A stretch of DNA of 64,000 nucleotides from Candidatus Syntropharchaeum butanivorans (GCA_001766825.1 LYOR01000006.1:33564-97563), one strand, 5' to 3'. Positions 39,857 through 48,905 are shown, counted from the stretch's first letter. Program-made: numbers and translations. Notes: generated by a model from the sequence alone, not told the origin.

Positions 39857-41197
39857 CTACTCTATCACCGGAAACCTGTACCTCTCAAGCTCTTTCTCCA
39901 GTTCAAGCCCATTGATCCCGGAAAACCCCTGGAGGATCCTCTCCGTCTCCCTTCTCATCCTCCCGTAATCCTTCTCACGCACAACCCTCATGCCATGCTC
40001 GATGTATGCGAGGTTTCTGACCTCAATCGTATCAAAGAGAGGTCTCAGCTCCATATCTTTCACAAGATCATCATCAAACGCCTTGAGCAGGATGTAATCA
40101 TCCATGAGGCCGATCCTGTCTGGAAGCCTGATATCCTCGGGATTATAATGCCTCCTGTGCTTCTTCGAGAGGATATCAGCCTTTATTTCCCGGTATCTTC
40201 TGATGATCACCTGATCCAGCCCGCTCTGGTGTACTTTCTCTGTGTTTACACCCCTGAGCGCAAGCCTGTGCTGGGCTGCCATCTCACAGACGCGGTAGAG
40301 CCTCAGTACCCCATCCTCATACCTCCCAGCTCTGCTCTTCCGCTCAGCTGATGTGAAGCATGTTAAGAGAAGGTGCTTTACAGCATCAGGATCCTGAAGC
40401 ACATCCGGGTAGTAGTTATCAGGCTTAACACCAGAAAGTCTCTCAAGGATCCTGAGCTTCTCCCCAAGGTCCCTGGTATCAATTCCAAGATCGAGTCCCC
40501 ACTCCTCGATCTCATTCACAACCCTTTTAAGAGTTCCATACGCCGGACCGAAGTTGAAGGTCTCCCACGAGAGAAACACACCTGCCATCTCCCGAAGCAC
40601 CTCAAATCTCTTCCTGGGAAACCCTCTCGTCTTCCTCCCTCCCTCATCAAAGAGTCTTCTGGCCTCTGTATAGTCCCCTCTGTTGAATGCCTCGACCCCC
40701 AGACGGTGGATCATGACCTGTGTCGCCTCAAACGGGTTCTCAAGAATCCTCAGGACCTCTGTCCCTGGTATCGGCTTTCTCGTATCTGGATCATACTTCT
40801 CATAATCGTTGTAGAGGATATCAAGCCCATAGAAGGATGCTGCAACCGTTGCACCCCCGACCATCGCCTTCTTACCGCCGGTTATATCGACCGCTACACC
40901 ATCATACCTCTCCACCCACCCGCTTATCTTCTCATAGACCTCGCCTGGTTCTGAACCGCTCACCTCCACCTTCTCCACCTGGCTTGCCCTTAGCCCGGTC
41001 TCTTCCACGATCCTGTCAAGCGCATCCGCGGTCTCACGGGTATAGATGAACCCGACCTTCTCAGGCTCAACGCACAGTATGGTTCTTATCAGTGGCTCTG
41101 GAGTTGTCCCGACCGGAAGGATCAGAAACCTGTACCTTCCCAGAAACTCCCTCCTGAACCTCTCAACAAACCGTTCTCTGGCCTCAATCTCGTCCAT
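39857..41197 (-). CDS. CARF-HEPN ribonuclease, Cas02710 family
   Basis: Type III accessory effector of 446 residues. The N-terminal CARF domain (about 1-150) has 'LILPVGTTPEPLIRTILCVEPEKVGFIYT' features and the ligand motif 'VDITGGKKAMVGGA', which in this family binds cyclic oligoadenylate made by Cas10. The C-terminal helical part carries an RNxxxxxH pair ('RNLAYIEH'), the HEPN RNase site. Known relatives (Csm6/Csx1/Cas02710) degrade RNA nonspecifically when activated. The ATG at 41197 couples to the preceding stop (TGATG); a GTG at 41209 adds four residues. It is the last gene of the effector operon. Confidence 0.85.
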   Translation of the reverse strand: MDEIEARERFVERFRREFLGRYRFLILPVGTTPEPLIRTILCVEPEKVGFIYTRETADALDRIVEETGLRASQVEKVEVSGSEPGEVYEKISGWVERYDGVAVDITGGKKAMVGGATVAASFYGLDILYNDYEKYDPDTRKPIPGTEVLRILENPFEATQVMIHRLGVEAFNRGDYTEARRLFDEGGRKTRGFPRKRFEVLREMAGVFLSWETFNFGPAYGTLKRVVNEIEEWGLDLGIDTRDLGEKLRILERLSGVKPDNYYPDVLQDPDAVKHLLLTCFTSAERKSRAGRYEDGVLRLYRVCEMAAQHRLALRGVNTEKVHQSGLDQVIIRRYREIKADILSKKHRRHYNPEDIRLPDRIGLMDDYILLKAFDDDLVKDMELRPLFDTIEVRNLAYIEHGMRVVREKDYGRMRRETERILQGFSGINGLELEKELERYRFPVIE

Positions 41198-42456
41198 CAA
41201 CCAAACCACCCGGTCACATCCTTATGGAAGTCATCGAGTGTGAACTTCCAGGCGCTTTCAAGCTCAAACTTAACCCTGTTAAATATTCTTTTACCGCCTC
41301 TTCTGTACCCTCTGGCTGATACGTTCCCTGTTATCGTGTTCTCCTGCTTGAGCAGGCTCAGAATATCCTTTATATCCCTTTCTTCCATATTATCAAAGAC
41401 GATCCAGCACCTGAGCTTTGTTCTGGCGGGGATTCTATCATCCGGGATTATATCCTCTGAAAAAGCATCTGATATGATGACCCTCGATCTGTGCCCATCT
41501 CTGCGCTGTGACCCAAACACATCATCGATCTTACGCGCATCCCAGTGGTTTATGAATCTCTTTCTCAGAAACCCCTTTATCACAGAACCAGGGATCACCG
41601 GTATCCCACCAACAGAGACACTCCTCTCATCCACGCCTTTAAGAACGAAATCGCTCATGCAGAGCACCGAAAGCTCAGATACAATACAACCATTTGGCGT
41701 ATCATCATCCGCCCTCCAGTAATATCTGAAGTCCCTTCCAGCTCTTATATCATCAGCCTTTCTCAATGGAAAAAACTCCCTGAGATCGCACGTCTCCTCT
41801 CTCACCCTGAAGCCATCAAGCAGGAGTCTTCGCAGAGTGAGTCCATCCACGCTCGCAAACCCATAGCCCCTTGAGACTCCCCCTCCGATATGAGCCCTTC
41901 TATGGTTGAACTCATCAAGCCCGAGAAGAAGAAGGGATATCTCATCATCTCTCAGGTTCTCAGCCTCGATATGAAGGTCAAATATGAGGGGTGGTATATA
42001 CTCCTCTGTCCTGAAACCTCCTGGATTCGGTCTATTTACATATCGCCCTTTTTTCAAGTCATATCTATCTGTATGATGTGGCCTCTCCTCGGTCAGACGC
42101 CAGTACCTACTCTCCTCACTCATCCTGCAGTCCTTTACCCTCACCCTTGAAGCTCCTTCCTGAGATCCAAATATTCCACATATCACACACCTATCACACG
42201 TATTCGGCGGTTCACAGATCCTTATACCAAAACTCCTCACAATCCTCTCACACGTGGATCTCAGGACCCCCTTGAGGCTTGATCCTGGGATAAACGGGAA
42301 ATACGCATCAAGCTCTGCATCATACTGCAGAAGCACAGGGGCAGATGAGAGCGAGTAGGGCGCAACCTGCTTCCCAATCCTCAAAGGTGTCTCCATCCGG
42401 ATCTTACCCTCGATTATGTATTTATTCTCAAATCGCTCAAGGCTCTTTACCACCAT
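41197..42456 (-). CDS. double RAMP (Cas7-Cas7) type III backbone protein
   Basis: A 419-residue fusion of two RAMP domains. Domain 1 has 'FIPGSSLKGVLRSTCERIV', a CxxC-containing thumb ('CDRCVICGIFGS') and a glycine-rich loop 'HIGGGVSRGYGFA'. Domain 2 begins near residue 260 with 'VIPGSVIKGFLRKRF' and 'VFGSQRRDGHRSRVIISDAF'. Neither domain shows the catalytic aspartate of Csm3 at its expected loop, unlike the two single-domain Csm3-like proteins here. It probably caps the complex (Csm5-like). The ATG at 42456 has GGAGGCG ahead and overlaps the upstream stop by 20 bp; a longer form from 42513 is unlikely. Confidence 0.85.
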   Translation of the reverse strand: MVVKSLERFENKYIIEGKIRMETPLRIGKQVAPYSLSSAPVLLQYDAELDAYFPFIPGSSLKGVLRSTCERIVRSFGIRICEPPNTCDRCVICGIFGSQEGASRVRVKDCRMSEESRYWRLTEERPHHTDRYDLKKGRYVNRPNPGGFRTEEYIPPLIFDLHIEAENLRDDEISLLLLGLDEFNHRRAHIGGGVSRGYGFASVDGLTLRRLLLDGFRVREETCDLREFFPLRKADDIRAGRDFRYYWRADDDTPNGCIVSELSVLCMSDFVLKGVDERSVSVGGIPVIPGSVIKGFLRKRFINHWDARKIDDVFGSQRRDGHRSRVIISDAFSEDIIPDDRIPARTKLRCWIVFDNMEERDIKDILSLLKQENTITGNVSARGYRRGGKRIFNRVKFELESAWKFTLDDFHKDVTGWFG

Positions 42457-43234
42457 CCTCCATCGCCTCCACATAACCCTTCCAGTCACCGATGAACCGA
42501 TCAACCGCATCATCCGGGCTCATCGGAAGCTCACCCCGCTCAAGGATCTCCCCGAGATCATCCCTTTCTATGAGTGATACGAGCTCCCTTCCCTCATACC
42601 TCCCCTCAAGGTAGTCATCTGCTGTAATCTCCCTTATAAGCCTTGGAACAATCAGCACCTCGCCAAATCCCCTCGACACGCCCCCTCCAAGGCTCTTTGA
42701 GGTTGCGTTGAAGAACCTGACCGTACCAAGAAGCGCCCCAAGCTTCGCATACCGGCACTCACCAAGCTTCGGGTTCTCGATCGTGATCCTGCCCTTGAAT
42801 TTAGTGCCTTTGGGAACGACCTCCATCGTGTAATATGCACCACCAGCAGCCTTTCTCGTCTTCCTGTCAATTCTCACACCATCCCTTATCAGTGTCCTCC
42901 TTGAGTCCGTGTATGCATCTCTCACCCTTATCGATCCTGCAACCTCTCTTCCACCAAAGAGCAGGCAGACCGTGCACTCTTCCCCGGCCTTGCAAAGCTT
43001 ATCAGGATCAGGGCTGCACACATGTTTGCCAAGCCCGTTCAGCAACCGTTCCATCTCAGATCTCAGAACACCCTTGAGGCTTGATCCTGGCACGAACGGA
43101 TATCCATCCACGTCCTTCATAACCCCCATATCGACAGCCCCCGGAGCCCCTGAGTCATGCCCGCCGATATGAAGATCAGATCTCACCCAGATCTCATAAT
43201 CGATGATTATCCTCGATTCAAGCGTATCAAACAT
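42437..43234 (-). CDS. csm3: Csm3-like RAMP (Cas7) backbone protein, copy 2
   Basis: A 265-residue Cas7-group protein. 'VRSDLHIGG' and 'FVPGSSLKGVLRSEMERLL' mark the RAMP fold; a zinc-type 'CKAGEECTVCLLFGG' thumb and glycine-rich 'LGGGVSRGFGEVLI' follow. The loop 'GAVDMGVMKD' has an aspartate where Csm3 keeps its RNA-cutting Asp, so target RNA cleavage is likely. Also seen is 'RIDRKTRKAAGGAYYTMEVVP', typical of Csm3. Start at 43234 is secured by AGGAGG eight bases ahead and a TAATG overlap with the previous gene. Confidence 0.88.
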   Translation of the reverse strand: MFDTLESRIIIDYEIWVRSDLHIGGHDSGAPGAVDMGVMKDVDGYPFVPGSSLKGVLRSEMERLLNGLGKHVCSPDPDKLCKAGEECTVCLLFGGREVAGSIRVRDAYTDSRRTLIRDGVRIDRKTRKAAGGAYYTMEVVPKGTKFKGRITIENPKLGECRYAKLGALLGTVRFFNATSKSLGGGVSRGFGEVLIVPRLIREITADDYLEGRYEGRELVSLIERDDLGEILERGELPMSPDDAVDRFIGDWKGYVEAMEDGGKEP

Positions 43235-43776
43235 TACCTGCCCCTCCTGTCGTCCGGATTCTTCCACCAGTTGATAAGTCCCTCAACTATCCGCTCCTTT
43301 TTATTCTCAGCACCCGCAAGCGATAGCTCTGTCTCAAGCATCCGGTCAAGGTTCTCCCTGATCGCTTTCTCATCATCCCCACAGTTATTCAGGATGTTCA
43401 CAAACCCATCCAGCGACCATGCAATGTACCCGATGAGATACTCGATCTGCCTTCTCATCTGCTCTGGATCATCCCTCGTGCGATCTCTGATCCTGGAGAC
43501 CTTCTCAAGTATCTTCTCAAGCGTTGAGTTCAGATCAGACCTTGGAAGATAGTACTCTGCATACTTCACAAAGTGAAGGACCGCATCCCCTGCATCCTCA
43601 AACTCTGAAAGACCCTCAGTAAGCGATTTAATCTTTGTCCTGCTCTCTATCTTCCACTTTCCCTCTCCGCCCCTCGGTGGCTGAAGCATTTGCTTTCTCT
43701 CACTCGCAACCCCATCTACCACAACATCCCATGCATCAAGAAGTACATCCCTTATCCATCCCTCATCTTCTTCCAT
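43234..43776 (-). CDS. unknown helical subunit of the type III locus
   Basis: About 180 residues, mostly alpha-helical and charged: 'GWIRDVLLDAWDVVVDGVASER', 'LHFVKYAEYYLPRSDLNSTLEKILEKV', 'QIEYLIGYIAWSLDGFVNIL'. No match to a family I know. In place and size it could be a Cas11/Csm2-type small subunit. Start chosen at ATG 43776 because AGGAGGT lies eight bases upstream and the overlap with the previous gene is then 14 bp, like the other junctions here. ATG 43824 (GGAG ahead) is a second option that adds an acidic 16-residue stretch. Confidence 0.7.
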   Translation of the reverse strand: MEEDEGWIRDVLLDAWDVVVDGVASERKQMLQPPRGGEGKWKIESRTKIKSLTEGLSEFEDAGDAVLHFVKYAEYYLPRSDLNSTLEKILEKVSRIRDRTRDDPEQMRRQIEYLIGYIAWSLDGFVNILNNCGDDEKAIRENLDRMLETELSLAGAENKKERIVEGLINWWKNPDDRRGR

Positions 43777-44248
43777 GATCCCGACCTCCTCTTCTTCTAT
43801 CTCGATGTGACCTTCCACCCTCATTGCCTCTCCAGTATACAAGAATCTCATTAACCAGTGCCATATCAACCCCTTCTGCCTCAAATCTCCTCTTAAGCCC
43901 ATTTTTTATCTCTTCTTCCTTTTTGCTCCTGAAGATATCCTCAAGCGATCTGGCATTCCATAGAAGATACTGCATTACCCTCCTCGCATCATCCCGCTCC
44001 AACCCTTTGATCCTCTCAAGAAGCCGCTCTCCGAAGCTCCTGAAGACTTCAGCGTTCATCCGCTTCTCTGGAGGGGGACTATACTCCCGTATCACTCTTT
44101 TGATATCCTCCCTGAAGCCATCTCTTGCTGTGCACTCATACAGCTCCCTGAGCTTGCCGGTAGAACAGACCACACACTTTCCCCTTTCCTTCATCATCGC
44201 ATGGGGTGCAAGCTCCCATGAAATCCTGTTTATCTCAGATAGCTCCAT
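43763..44248 (-). CDS. unknown small subunit with CxxC and basic tail
   Basis: A 161-residue protein. N-terminal 'ISWELAPHAMMKERGKCVVCSTGKLRELYEC' contains one CxxC and a third cysteine; the middle is helical ('FRSFGERLLERIKGLERDDARRVMQYLLWNARSLEDIF'); the last 15 residues are very basic (SHRDRRRGGRDHGRR), as expected for an RNA-binding tail. It is a candidate second small subunit (Cas11-like) or a Csx19-type accessory protein of type III-D loci. Start at 44248 has AGGAGGTGG ahead and overlaps the csx10-like stop by 14 bp. Confidence 0.7.
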   Translation of the reverse strand: MELSEINRISWELAPHAMMKERGKCVVCSTGKLRELYECTARDGFREDIKRVIREYSPPPEKRMNAEVFRSFGERLLERIKGLERDDARRVMQYLLWNARSLEDIFRSKKEEEIKNGLKRRFEAEGVDMALVNEILVYWRGNEGGRSHRDRRRGGRDHGRR

Positions 44249-45242
44249 AATCCCACCTCCTGAAGTACACATCCCCATAGATGTGTCTCATATTCCCGAT
44301 TCCGTAAACCTCAGCTCTTGCTGCCCTCACCGGATCAACCTCTATCAAGGCAGAGCTCCCCATCCCTGTTGCAGGAATGATCTTACCGAGCCTGTATCCA
44401 CCCTTTATCTCCCATCCTCTCGCCCTATCCTCAGAGAAGACCTGCCTCATGATCCTGTGATCTCCAAGATATGATTCAAGTAGTTTCTCCCTGAACCCGA
44501 TGACATGCTTCCCCTCTTCCTCGAATATCGCAGGTGCATTCAAAACCATGAGGAGGGGTGATCCATCAAACTCGGAAGATCTTTGCTCAATGTACCCATC
44601 GATCCCTTCTTCCCCTGTAAAATCAAACTCAACCATACCATACCCCTTCGAGCGAAAACCACCGATACCATAAAAAATCCCTGCCTCCCTGAAAGCATCC
44701 TTAAGATCGTCAACATACTCCCCGGGCAGCACACACCTTAAGTCAAACTCACTTCCTGGCAAAAGCGCACCTATATTGTATGGAGAAAGACTGTATCTCT
44801 CACCCGGGCTTGTATGACCCCTTCTTGTGATCGGGCATTTCGTATCGATCGATGACCTGATCTCCGGGCCCCTGAACTTCTTTGAACTGAGGCTTTCCTC
44901 AAGCATCAACCCTCCCCGCTTCTTTCCCTCCTGGAGACACTCAGGACAGTCTTTATCCCGCTCTTCGATGAGCTTACCACACCGCTTGCACCACCTTAAG
45001 ATCAGAGGGGATGCAACAGATCCCTCAGGAAGTGCAGGCTTGAAGTGGATGGATGGATTTTCGTCATCATCGATCCTGAGCTTCTCAAATAGATCTCTCT
45101 TCTCATTGAAGAGGTAGTTTCCAAGCATCCCCCTTATCGTTCTTGCAGGGATGTATGGGAGGGTTGGATGGTAGTTTCCCGTACCGACCGTCCCGATATG
45201 AAGCGGTGAGATCGCCCTTATGCTCCCTCTTAAAATTATCAT
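44235..45242 (-). CDS. Csx10-like RAMP (Cas5 group)
   Basis: A 335-residue RAMP protein. It opens 'RGSIRAISPLHIGTVGTGN', then 'YIPARTIRGMLGNYLF', a two-CxxC zinc finger ('CKRCGKLIEERDKDCPEC'), and ends the fold with the glycine-rich 'FYGIGGFRSKGYGMVEF'. 'PARTIRGMLG' with a large zinc insertion is what Csx10 proteins of type III-D show; Csx10 fills the Cas5 place at the 5' handle of the crRNA. Start has AGGAGGT ahead and overlaps the upstream gene by 4 bp. Confidence 0.8.
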   Translation of the reverse strand: MIILRGSIRAISPLHIGTVGTGNYHPTLPYIPARTIRGMLGNYLFNEKRDLFEKLRIDDDENPSIHFKPALPEGSVASPLILRWCKRCGKLIEERDKDCPECLQEGKKRGGLMLEESLSSKKFRGPEIRSSIDTKCPITRRGHTSPGERYSLSPYNIGALLPGSEFDLRCVLPGEYVDDLKDAFREAGIFYGIGGFRSKGYGMVEFDFTGEEGIDGYIEQRSSEFDGSPLLMVLNAPAIFEEEGKHVIGFREKLLESYLGDHRIMRQVFSEDRARGWEIKGGYRLGKIIPATGMGSSALIEVDPVRAARAEVYGIGNMRHIYGDVYFRRWDYGAI

Positions 45243-45883
45243 GATAGAACCTCCTTCATTCGTCCAATCGATGAATCCTTGTCTATTCTTACCCTAACCC
45301 ACCCAAGACCCCTTGATCTACCCCCTCCAAATCCATAGTCAGCTGCTGAGTGGAGTGCCCCTTCAAGAAGCCTCTCTCCACCTTCATCAAGATCTCTTAT
45401 CATCAGGATGACTCCGCGAAAAACGCTACCCCTTGGGATGGTTCTCTCAGAAAATAACGCTCCCTCTCGTTTTGATCCCTTATCTCTCAGGATCATAACA
45501 TGGGTGCGCTCTGAGACTCCTTTATCTCTCAGGAGCACGAAATCCGTGAACCTCAGAGCCGGATCAAGGTACCTTTCATCCCATTTCTCCTGCTCTGGAA
45601 CCCCGAAAAGCTCACACACAGGACAGCCCAAACGATCTTCACATGGCTTGATCCCCGCAGGTTCTCTCTCCGTTCCATTGGGCTCGCCCGTGACCCAGCA
45701 GATCCTCTTACCGTTCTTCCCGAACCATATCCGCTCAGCCTCTGTCCTGACAACCCCCTTGATATGGGATCCCGGAAGATACACCTTACCATCTCTCCTT
45801 AGCACATCGATCACAGACCCTTTCCTCTCACCCGCTGTATGAAGATCAGAGAGAAGCTCGATCTCGACCTCCCATACCATCAT
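45239..45883 (-). CDS. csm3: Csm3-like RAMP (Cas7) backbone protein, copy 1
   Basis: A 214-residue Cas7-group protein. 'LLSDLHTAGERKGSVIDVLRRDGKVYLPGSHIKGVVRTEAERI' (in parts: SDLHTAG, GSVIDVL, PGSHIKGVVR) shows the RAMP signature with Asp in the catalytic loop. Two cysteine pairs follow, including 'CEDRLGCPVCELFG', and the glycine-rich loop 'YGFGGGRSRGLGWVRV'. It differs clearly from the second copy, so the backbone is built from distinct paralogues. It overlaps cas10 by 4 bp and has GGAGGTGATG ahead of its ATG. Confidence 0.85.
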   Translation of the reverse strand: MMVWEVEIELLSDLHTAGERKGSVIDVLRRDGKVYLPGSHIKGVVRTEAERIWFGKNGKRICWVTGEPNGTEREPAGIKPCEDRLGCPVCELFGVPEQEKWDERYLDPALRFTDFVLLRDKGVSERTHVMILRDKGSKREGALFSERTIPRGSVFRGVILMIRDLDEGGERLLEGALHSAADYGFGGGRSRGLGWVRVRIDKDSSIGRMKEVLS

Positions 45884-48132
45884 CTATCATCACCTCCCCA
45901 GACCATCGGGATTATCTCCTTCAGCCCACCCCTTACGCCATCCTCTCTGGAAAGGATCTCACACACCTCATTACATACCTCAAGCGGTGATTTACCGAGT
46001 GCTTTTCCCGCTTTCTCGAAGATCTCACGGTCAGATAACCTTGAATAAAGGTGTTTTATCAGGTTCAACCGCTCGATATGGTCCTCATCACAGTTTATCA
46101 CCATCGAGATGATTGGTTTCACATCTTTCTCAGTCCGGACAGCTTCAGCATAGGATACAATCATACCAAGCCGCCCATCATCTTCAGGTAGAACAAATTT
46201 ATGCCCCTCTCTACCTGGCATCGCGGATGTGACCGTGGCAAAGGAGATCGCACCATCCGGAAGCTCGAAGAGATCATACTCATTCCTCCTGATACCATTT
46301 CTGAAGGCGCGCTTTGCCTCATCAAGCAGTTTCTCAGCCTTTTCTATCAGGAAGTAGATCGGAAATTTATGATCAGCTATCGCAATCCCGCATGAGAGCG
46401 TCACGGTCGGGCTTGAGTAGAGGCTTGATTCAAACCTGAACTCCTCTGACACTCTTTTGATGAACATTTCTCCGAATCTCAAAGCTCCCTTCGCGTTCAT
46501 GATGATCAGGATATCGTCTCCTCCCCTGTAGATCACATCGAGAGCGAAAAACTCCGTTTTCTCTCGATCTTTCTCGTTCTTTTTGGTTTTATGACAGACT
46601 AAGTACTTGTTTCCTGAAAACTCCTTTATTGTCTCTTTAAGAATCCTCTCAAGCCCTTTATCGAAGCTCTCACTCTTGAAACTGTACTCAGCCGGGGTCA
46701 TCGTCTGGGTGAACATTCTGCCCATCATATTGCCATCGATTGAGAGGACGGCGATGTTATCTCCGATGTGAGAGAGCTCCTCTGGAAGTTTAAGCTTCAG
46801 CTTATCTGCAACATCCTTCGTGTACCTATGTTCCCACTTCTCACTCCTGCCCACGTTTATCTTCTTAAAGCAAACCTCACAGATCTGATCTTCCTGATAC
46901 GTCCGAGAAAATTTCCGCTTGAAGCAGTAAGAGCATACCTCATCGCCTCTCTCAGGATCAAGGACCTCATCCTTTCTGAGAGAATATGGCTTACCCTTCT
47001 CATCCTCGACAAGATCAAATAAATCCTTTAAAACGCGATCAAACTCCTTTGCAACCCTGTCTATCTCGAAGCTTTCAGAGACAACAGCAACCCTCAGTGC
47101 TCCGGCAGAGATATCCTTTATCCTATCCTCAATCTCACTCTTTATTCCATTCTGCACTTCTTTATTTCCTGGTAGAAATGATACAAGATTTCCACCACCT
47201 GCAAAGAGGATTGCCTCGGGTGAAACCCTCTCACTGATAACCTTTTTCGCCGCTTCCAAAGCATCCTCTATGATCTTACTTCCACCTCTGAGTGCATTAA
47301 GCTTCTTCGCCTCCCTGATAAATCCCTGAATACCCTGGATGTCAAGTGCAAGAAGGCCTATCTTACCTTCAAATGGTTTATAATCACCTATGATCTGACC
47401 GCCATAAACGATCTCATCATAAAAATAGCGATTCTTATCATACCTGGGATCGCTGATCTCTTTCTTCCCACACCTTCCAAGCACGATCTTTCTGCCGCCG
47501 ATGGTCAAAAGATGCGGAAAAATCTTATCTCTCGATTTTACAACTCCATCATCGAATGAGACCTCATACCTTCTATCAGATGCAGATGAGATCGAGTCAG
47601 CCAGTGACAGAAGCCTCTCTTCATCCTTTTCAGCCCTGTACTTCTCATAATGCGATGCGCCATGGTGTCTTGGGGCAAGCCTCTTTATGTAGTGCTTATC
47701 CTCTTCTTTAAGCCAATCAATATCTGATAGAAGCTCATCGATCATCTCCTCGCTCGCTTTCACATGTTCCAGACCCTTACCAGGTGCCCTGAGCTTACCG
47801 ATATCATGAAGAAGCCCTGCAATCCTGAGCTTGGTAAGAAGTGAATGATCATACCCTCTATCGATCCCCAAACAGACCGCAATTCCTGCCGTGCTCTTCA
47901 GGTGATGGTAGAGCGAGCAGATGGGGAGTCTTGTATCTGATGGAATGCACTTCAGATCATCACATTCCTCCAGGACCTCTGAAAGAATCCTTGCAAAGGA
48001 GCTGAGATCATGGTACCTGCCTTCATGCTGCCTCCCCAGAATATTATTCTTGATCGTCTCCCATATCTTCTCCCCCTCCTTAGCATCCTCTCGCCTCTTT
48101 CTGAACCAGTTAACAACACCCTCTGCCATCAT
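45880..48132 (-). CDS. cas10: type III signature protein Cas10 with HD and GGDD domains
   Basis: Large subunit of 750 residues. N-terminal HD nuclease: 'AGLLHDIGKLRAPGKGLEH' with a later 'LAPRHHGASHY'. Then a degenerate palm ('EAILFAGGGNLVSFLP'), a zinc knuckle ('CSYCFKRKF...ICEVCFKK'), and the active palm with 'VIYRGGDDILIIM', the GGDD site that makes cyclic oligoadenylate from ATP. Both the DNase and the cyclase sites look intact. A helical domain D4 ends the protein. ATG 48132 has GGAGG six bases ahead and overlaps the cas6 stop by ATGA; an earlier Met at 48168 is unlikely. Confidence 0.95.
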   Translation of the reverse strand: MMAEGVVNWFRKRREDAKEGEKIWETIKNNILGRQHEGRYHDLSSFARILSEVLEECDDLKCIPSDTRLPICSLYHHLKSTAGIAVCLGIDRGYDHSLLTKLRIAGLLHDIGKLRAPGKGLEHVKASEEMIDELLSDIDWLKEEDKHYIKRLAPRHHGASHYEKYRAEKDEERLLSLADSISSASDRRYEVSFDDGVVKSRDKIFPHLLTIGGRKIVLGRCGKKEISDPRYDKNRYFYDEIVYGGQIIGDYKPFEGKIGLLALDIQGIQGFIREAKKLNALRGGSKIIEDALEAAKKVISERVSPEAILFAGGGNLVSFLPGNKEVQNGIKSEIEDRIKDISAGALRVAVVSESFEIDRVAKEFDRVLKDLFDLVEDEKGKPYSLRKDEVLDPERGDEVCSYCFKRKFSRTYQEDQICEVCFKKINVGRSEKWEHRYTKDVADKLKLKLPEELSHIGDNIAVLSIDGNMMGRMFTQTMTPAEYSFKSESFDKGLERILKETIKEFSGNKYLVCHKTKKNEKDREKTEFFALDVIYRGGDDILIIMNAKGALRFGEMFIKRVSEEFRFESSLYSSPTVTLSCGIAIADHKFPIYFLIEKAEKLLDEAKRAFRNGIRRNEYDLFELPDGAISFATVTSAMPGREGHKFVLPEDDGRLGMIVSYAEAVRTEKDVKPIISMVINCDEDHIERLNLIKHLYSRLSDREIFEKAGKALGKSPLEVCNEVCEILSREDGVRGGLKEIIPMVWGGDDR

Positions 48133-48884
48133 ATAACCTCCAATTTCCCGAACCCATAGGATGTCCACCTCCCAACCTGGAAGAAATCAGAGAGCCTCAA
48201 AATATTCTTAAGCTCAGACGTCATACACTCAACCTCATACTCAATCCAGCCCCATGTGCCATGAAGTGGTATAACCTCTCCCCTGATATTTCTATGCCTC
48301 CAGAAGTAATTTCTCATCTCAAACTCAACGATCTCACCTTCAGGGATCTCCCCTACCCTCAGAGGATATACAGACTTTACATAGTACTTCGTGAACCTGT
48401 TTACAGATCGCACAAGTGCCCTCAGAACCATCTCGAGCGGGGGTGCAGGTGAGGGGACATCCCCATTAAAGAGGGATGCTGGTGATAAAAACTCGATTTT
48501 AAACCTCTTTTTAATCTTTTTATCTGAAAATGACCCTCTTCTGAAGGAAATACCATCAATAACACAGTTCACCCCTCCAAGATGACCATGTGCCTTTTTC
48601 CCGAGAACCTCCACCATCTCCCGTACGAAGTGTTCAGAAAAACCCATTAGCATTAGATGGGTGAGGACACAATCCCCCTCCTTTTCTGTATAGAAGAAGT
48701 ATGGTCTCACGTCGATACGCGGGTTCTTGAATATGACCCTGGAGAGAACATCACTCCTATAAAAGGCGTCCCCTAACCACCCCCGGATTAAAGGACCGTA
48801 ATATGGGAGCCTGGCCTCTCTTTCCTGCTTGATTGTAAGTGTCAGGTGATGGTAGTCTCTCTTAAGTAATGTCTGTATGGTCAT
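48129..48884 (-). CDS. cas6: CRISPR pre-crRNA endoribonuclease Cas6
   Basis: First gene of the effector operon. The 251-residue protein has the N-terminal start 'YGPLIRGWLGDAFYR' seen in the Cas6 group that carries the DUF2276-type C-terminal half, 'ARLPYYGP', 'LSPASLFNGDVPSP' and 'ALVRSVNRFTKYY', and ends with the glycine-rich RNA-binding loop 'VGRWTSYGFGKLEVI'. Several histidines (e.g. 'GHLGGVN', 'FWRHRN', 'PLHGTWG') could serve catalysis. ATG 48884 is about 26 bp from the TATA box, so the mRNA is probably leaderless. Confidence 0.85.
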   Translation of the reverse strand: MTIQTLLKRDYHHLTLTIKQEREARLPYYGPLIRGWLGDAFYRSDVLSRVIFKNPRIDVRPYFFYTEKEGDCVLTHLMLMGFSEHFVREMVEVLGKKAHGHLGGVNCVIDGISFRRGSFSDKKIKKRFKIEFLSPASLFNGDVPSPAPPLEMVLRALVRSVNRFTKYYVKSVYPLRVGEIPEGEIVEFEMRNYFWRHRNIRGEVIPLHGTWGWIEYEVECMTSELKNILRLSDFFQVGRWTSYGFGKLEVI

Positions 48885-48905
48885 CAATAACTTTCTTCAC
48901 GGATA

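Noticed and set aside
43776..43824. Overlap in which one frame codes a basic tail (SHRDRRRGG...) and the other an acidic start (EIEEEEVG...) as a designed charge pair
   Set aside because: The stronger ribosome site (AGGAGGT) points to ATG 43776, so the acidic stretch is probably not translated. GAA/AGA-rich DNA gives this pattern by itself.
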